A stretch of 64,000 nt of DNA from Sinomonas cyclohexanicum (GTDB lineage: Bacteria > Actinomycetota > Actinomycetes > Actinomycetales > Micrococcaceae): NCBI RefSeq assembly GCF_020886775.1, contig NZ_AP024525.1:1-64000 (forward strand). The letters run 5' to 3'. Every line of letters begins with the position of its first letter. The first letter of the stretch is position 1. A model generated the notes under the pieces. The model was given only the letters and a program-made list of their open reading frames with translations. It did not search any database and had not been told where the DNA came from. The translations under genes and the position numbers were made by a program. Shown here piece after piece: positions 61,076-64,000 of this stretch.

Positions 61076-62167
61076 TCAGGCGCTCGGCGCCTGCGTGTCC
61101 TCGCCCTTGTTGCCGTTCGAGGCGGCATGGATGTTCTTCATTGCCGTCGCGGGGTCCTCGGCCACGTGCTTGCCCTCCGCGGCGCCGGACTCCTGCTCGG
61201 CGTCCTCGAGCACCGCCGCCTGGCCGGCATCGAGAGCCGCCGAGGCATCGGCATTCGCCTCGTCCTCGCCCTTCGGAGCCGCGGCGCCGGACCCGGCTGC
61301 GCCCGCCTCCGGCGCTGCGGGGGCCGGCTTCTCCGCCGTGATGACGGGCTCGCTGGCGGGGGCCGGGGAGGCCGGGACCGGCGCCGGCGTCACGGCGGGC
61401 GTCGTCGTGGTTGAGGACGTCGTGGTTGAGGACGTCGTGGTTGAGGTCGGCGCGGGCGGGACGGGGGCCGGCGGAACCGAGGCCGGCGTCTTCCACGGGT
61501 CCTCGACCGGCTTCGCGGCCTTCCACGCGGCGACGCCGGCGGCGACGGCCGCGGCGATCACCCCGAAGACGAGGAGGCCCCGTCCCTTCTTCTTGGGTGC
61601 GGGCAGCGAAGCCTCGTCCGCGGCCCTCCGCACGGCCTGCTGCGCGGCGACAACGGCCTCACGCGTGGCCGCGTCCGCCTGACGCACGACGCCGGAGTCC
61701 GCGAGCCGCTGGGCTACCGCGTCCACGTGCTCGGGGGCCGTGGCGAGGCCGCGGTTGACGGACTCCGCTGCGTGCGCAATGCCCTCGGAGAGCTTGGGCA
61801 GGTAGGTGTCGGCCGCGTCCTTGATCGCCGGTCCGGCCTTGTCCACGACCTGATGGAGGCGCGGCGCGGCGCTGTCCACGGCGTCGGTGATCCGGGGCGC
61901 GAGCTGCGAGAGACCTTCCTGGATCCTCGGCGTCACCACCGCCACGCCCTCGGCAAGGTTGTGGGCTGCTGACTTCAGCCCCTCCTGGATGCGCGGCGAG
62001 GCCGAGTCGAGTCCCTGCTGGATCCGCGGCACGGCCCAGTGCACGGCCGCATCTACACGCGGCTGCGCCCACTCACGCGCGCTCTCCACCCCCGAGGCGA
62101 CGTTCTGCTGGACGTCGCGGGCGATCGACTCGGTCGCGTTCAGGCTTTTCTCCACTGGTTTCTTCAC
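61076..62167 (-). CDS. Anchored protein with long amphipathic helices, unknown
   Basis: 363 residues from GTG 62167, with GGAGG seven bases upstream. The first ~190 residues are amphipathic repeats (PRIQQGLDSASPRIQEGLKS; PRIQEGLSQLAPRITDAVDS), apolipoprotein-like. A single membrane helix lies near residue 205 after a lysine patch (KKKGRGLLVFGVIAAAVAAG), then a low-complexity Pro-Thr-Ala tail. This organisation is common in Micrococcaceae at this locus; function unknown to me. Confidence 0.8.
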   Translation of the reverse strand: MKKPVEKSLNATESIARDVQQNVASGVESAREWAQPRVDAAVHWAVPRIQQGLDSASPRIQEGLKSAAHNLAEGVAVVTPRIQEGLSQLAPRITDAVDSAAPRLHQVVDKAGPAIKDAADTYLPKLSEGIAHAAESVNRGLATAPEHVDAVAQRLADSGVVRQADAATREAVVAAQQAVRRAADEASLPAPKKKGRGLLVFGVIAAAVAAGVAAWKAAKPVEDPWKTPASVPPAPVPPAPTSTTTSSTTTSSTTTTPAVTPAPVPASPAPASEPVITAEKPAPAAPEAGAAGSGAAAPKGEDEANADASAALDAGQAAVLEDAEQESGAAEGKHVAEDPATAMKNIHAASNGNKGEDTQAPSA

Positions 62168-62333
62168 GGTATACCTCCGGGAATCTGCTGGAACCAACGC
62201 CAGCCTACGTGCCGTGGGTGGCGTAGGCTACGGTCACACGGCCGAGGTTGCCGAGAGGTTCCCCGATTTCACCGAGCGCGGAACGTCCGGGACCCCCGGT
62301 AGACGCTTGGCGCGCCGTGGAAGAATGGCCGCC

Positions 62334-62879
62334 ATGAGCGCAATCGCAACCGCAAAGGCAACCATCCACACGAACCACGGCGACATCGTGGTCAACCTGT
62401 TCGGCAACCATGCGCCGAAGACCGTGAAGAACTTCGTGGGCCTCGCCACCGGCGAGCAGGCCTGGACCCACCCGGAGACGGGCGAGGACAAGACCGGCAC
62501 CCCCCTCTACGACGGCACGATCTTCCACCGCATCATCAAGGACTTCATGATCCAGGGCGGCGATCCGCTCGGGAAGGGCATCGGCGGCCCCGGCTACAAG
62601 TTCGACGACGAGATCCACCCCGAGCTGACCTTCAAGGACCCGTACAAGCTCGCGATGGCCAACGCTGGGATCCAGGCGGGCCGCGGCACCAACGGCTCGC
62701 AGTTCTTCATCACCACGGTGGACACCAGCTGGCTGAACGGCAAGCATACGATCTTCGGCGAGGTCGCCGATGACGCCTCCAAGAAGGTCGTCGACGAGAT
62801 CGAGGGCGTCCGCACGGGCATGCAGGACCGTCCGGTCGAGGATGTCGTGATCTCCTCGATCGATATCGAGAACCTCTGA
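62334..62879 (+). CDS. Peptidyl-prolyl cis-trans isomerase (cyclophilin type)
   Basis: 181 residues from ATG 62334 (ATG 62325 is an alternative). Cyclophilin core: FHRIIKDFMIQGGDPLGKGI, then GTNGSQFFITTVDTSWLNGK and HTIFGEVADD. No signal peptide, so it is the cytoplasmic form usual at this chromosomal place in actinobacteria. Catalyses proline isomerisation during folding. Followed by the rhomboid gene 22 bases on. Confidence 0.95.
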   Translation: MSAIATAKATIHTNHGDIVVNLFGNHAPKTVKNFVGLATGEQAWTHPETGEDKTGTPLYDGTIFHRIIKDFMIQGGDPLGKGIGGPGYKFDDEIHPELTFKDPYKLAMANAGIQAGRGTNGSQFFITTVDTSWLNGKHTIFGEVADDASKKVVDEIEGVRTGMQDRPVEDVVISSIDIENL

Positions 62880-62901
62880 TTTCCTCGAGGCTGCATAACC
62901 C

Positions 62902-63789
62902 GTGAGCAATGGAAGCCCGGCGGCCGGCCCCGACGCCGTGCCCGTCTGCCCCCGCCACCCCGATCGCGTCTCCTACGTAACGTGTCAGCGCTGCGGGCGG
63001 CCGGCGTGCCCCGAGTGCCAACGGCCGGCCGCCGTCGGCTTCCACTGCGTGGACTGCGTCCGCGAGCTCGCCGCCGCGCGCCAGGGCCGCCAGCCGCGGA
63101 ACGTCTACGGCGCGACGGCGCGCCCCGGCGGCCGCCCGATGGTGACCTTCGCCATCATCGGACTCTGCGTCCTTGTCTATGCGCTGCAGTGGCTCATCCC
63201 CAACGATGAGGTGTTCCAGGACTTCGCCTACGCGAACTCCGCATCCCTCACCGCGGCGGAGCCGTGGCGCATGCTCACGAGCGCGTTCCTTCACTCGCAG
63301 GGATTCCTCCTGCACATCGTCCTGAACATGTACACGCTCTGGCTGTTCGGCCAGGCGCTCGAGCCGTACCTCGGGAGGATCCGCTTCCTCGCGGTCTACC
63401 TGCTCTCCGCGGTGGGCGGGTCCGTGGGCTTCCTCCTGCTCGCTCCGGGGCCAGGGACGGCGGTCATCGGCGCGTCCGGCGCCATCTTCGGGCTCTTCGG
63501 TGGGCTCTTCGTCGTGATGCGCCAGCGGGGCGGCGACGTGCGCCAACTGCTCGTCCTCATCGCGATCAACGCCGTGCTCGGCTTCGTCATCCCGGGCATC
63601 GCGTGGCAGGCGCACCTCGGCGGCCTCGTCACCGGTGCGGCGGCCACCGCCGTGATCGCGTACGCGCCGAGGGGCCGGGCCCGTGCGGCGGTCCAAGCGG
63701 GCGGCCTCGTGGCGGTCGCCGTCGTGCTCGCCATCGCGACGGTCGTCAAGGTGTCCAGCGTCCCCCTCACGGGTGGGATCTCCCTCTAG
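62902..63789 (+). CDS. Rhomboid family intramembrane serine protease with zinc finger
   Basis: 295 residues. N-terminal B-box-like zinc finger (CPRHPDRVSYVTCQRCGRPA, then CPECQRPAAVGFHCVDC) precedes six or seven membrane helices. Rhomboid catalysis is supported by the serine in VIGASGAIFGLFGG and the histidine in AWQAHLGGLVTGAA, plus the HIVLNMYTLWLFGQALE block. Cuts membrane proteins; targets unknown. The last conserved gene before the window end. Confidence 0.95.
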   Translation: MSNGSPAAGPDAVPVCPRHPDRVSYVTCQRCGRPACPECQRPAAVGFHCVDCVRELAAARQGRQPRNVYGATARPGGRPMVTFAIIGLCVLVYALQWLIPNDEVFQDFAYANSASLTAAEPWRMLTSAFLHSQGFLLHIVLNMYTLWLFGQALEPYLGRIRFLAVYLLSAVGGSVGFLLLAPGPGTAVIGASGAIFGLFGGLFVVMRQRGGDVRQLLVLIAINAVLGFVIPGIAWQAHLGGLVTGAAATAVIAYAPRGRARAAVQAGGLVAVAVVLAIATVVKVSSVPLTGGISL

Positions 63790-64000
63790 CCGTCACCACA
63801 CCCGGCCGTCGCCCGCCTTCTGTGGGTCACCTCCTGAAGACCACCTCCTGTGGGTCAGCTTCTGGAGGTCACCTCCTGTGGGTCGAGCCGCGGGACGTGA
63901 CCCCGGGACGTGACCTTCAGAGGCAGTTCTCCACAGGGGTTTTCCACACTGTGCACAACTTACAGACCTGTAGTTACCTGAAATCGGCGGTCGCGTACCC
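63790..64000. promoter_or_regulatory. Intergenic region with DnaA-box-like cluster
   Basis: TTCTCCACA 63927-63935 and TTTTCCACA 63940-63948 on this strand and TGTGCACAA 63950-63958 on the other each differ by one base from a DnaA box consensus. Upstream, CACCTCCTG repeats at 63843-63851 and 63870-63878, with related copies nearby and GGGACGTGACC twice. No gene is visible before the window ends. Confidence 0.5.

Noticed and set aside
62220..62300. A tRNA-like stretch (GGTTGCCGAGAGGTTC) before the cyclophilin gene
   Set aside because: No pairing acceptor or anticodon stem can be formed around it.

Overview
The window is an actinobacterial chromosome segment around the replication origin. The order dnaA-oriC-dnaN-gnd-recF-DUF721-gyrB-gyrA-DUF3566-tRNA-Ile-DLW39-tRNA-Ala, the high GC content and the frequent GTG starts point to Micrococcaceae (Arthrobacter/Sinomonas-like); this is an inference from gene order and protein style, not a database match.

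Core, left (1-12030): replication start genes, a 462-bp oriC between dnaA and dnaN, RecF, a DciA-like DUF721 protein, both gyrase subunits, a DUF3566 membrane protein, two tRNAs and a 39-residue DLW-39 protein. Core, right (57002-64000): a GH84 hexosaminidase, an EamA exporter, a GT2 glycosyltransferase, an unknown anchored protein, a cyclophilin, a zinc-finger rhomboid and a second cluster of DnaA-box-like 9-mers at the window edge.

Between them lies a 45-kb genomic island in the 3' end of tRNA-Ala, bounded by a 47-bp direct repeat (11986-12032 and 56947-56993). Its backbone is an integrative mobilizable element at 39.5-48.8 kb: a membrane mobilization protein, relaxase, MobC, primase-polymerase, helicase, excisionase, HTH regulator and tyrosine integrase. 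About 13 kb of the island is insertion sequences: ISL3, IS256 with an IS110 inside it, IS481, IS5, IS1380, and an IS3 with a three-recombinase RIT element inside it. Target duplications let several broken host genes be rebuilt.

The cargo includes a translationally coupled three-gene cassette (TIGR04255-like, membrane HTH, SQTCDL-motif protein), small helical-repeat proteins, a duplicated MbcA/ParS-like gene, a broken DUF1214/DUF1254 pair, and a coiled-coil membrane protein with a lipoprotein protease. The most striking cargo is a co-directional, largely overlapping cluster at 29.66-39.26 kb: TIR-NTPase, TPR protein, 2-hydroxyacid dehydrogenase, DegT aminotransferase, ATP-grasp ligase, methyltransferase, deoxyribosyltransferase-like protein, four-helix membrane protein with Rossmann and RyR domains, and a PGDYG-like protein. 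I read it as a candidate nucleotide- or small-molecule-based conflict system: enzymes make or modify a ligand, and TIR and RyR-membrane proteins sense it or act on it.

The IS110 is also notable: its non-coding end contains readable bridge-RNA guide segments that match both its own ends and the IS256 site in which it sits.
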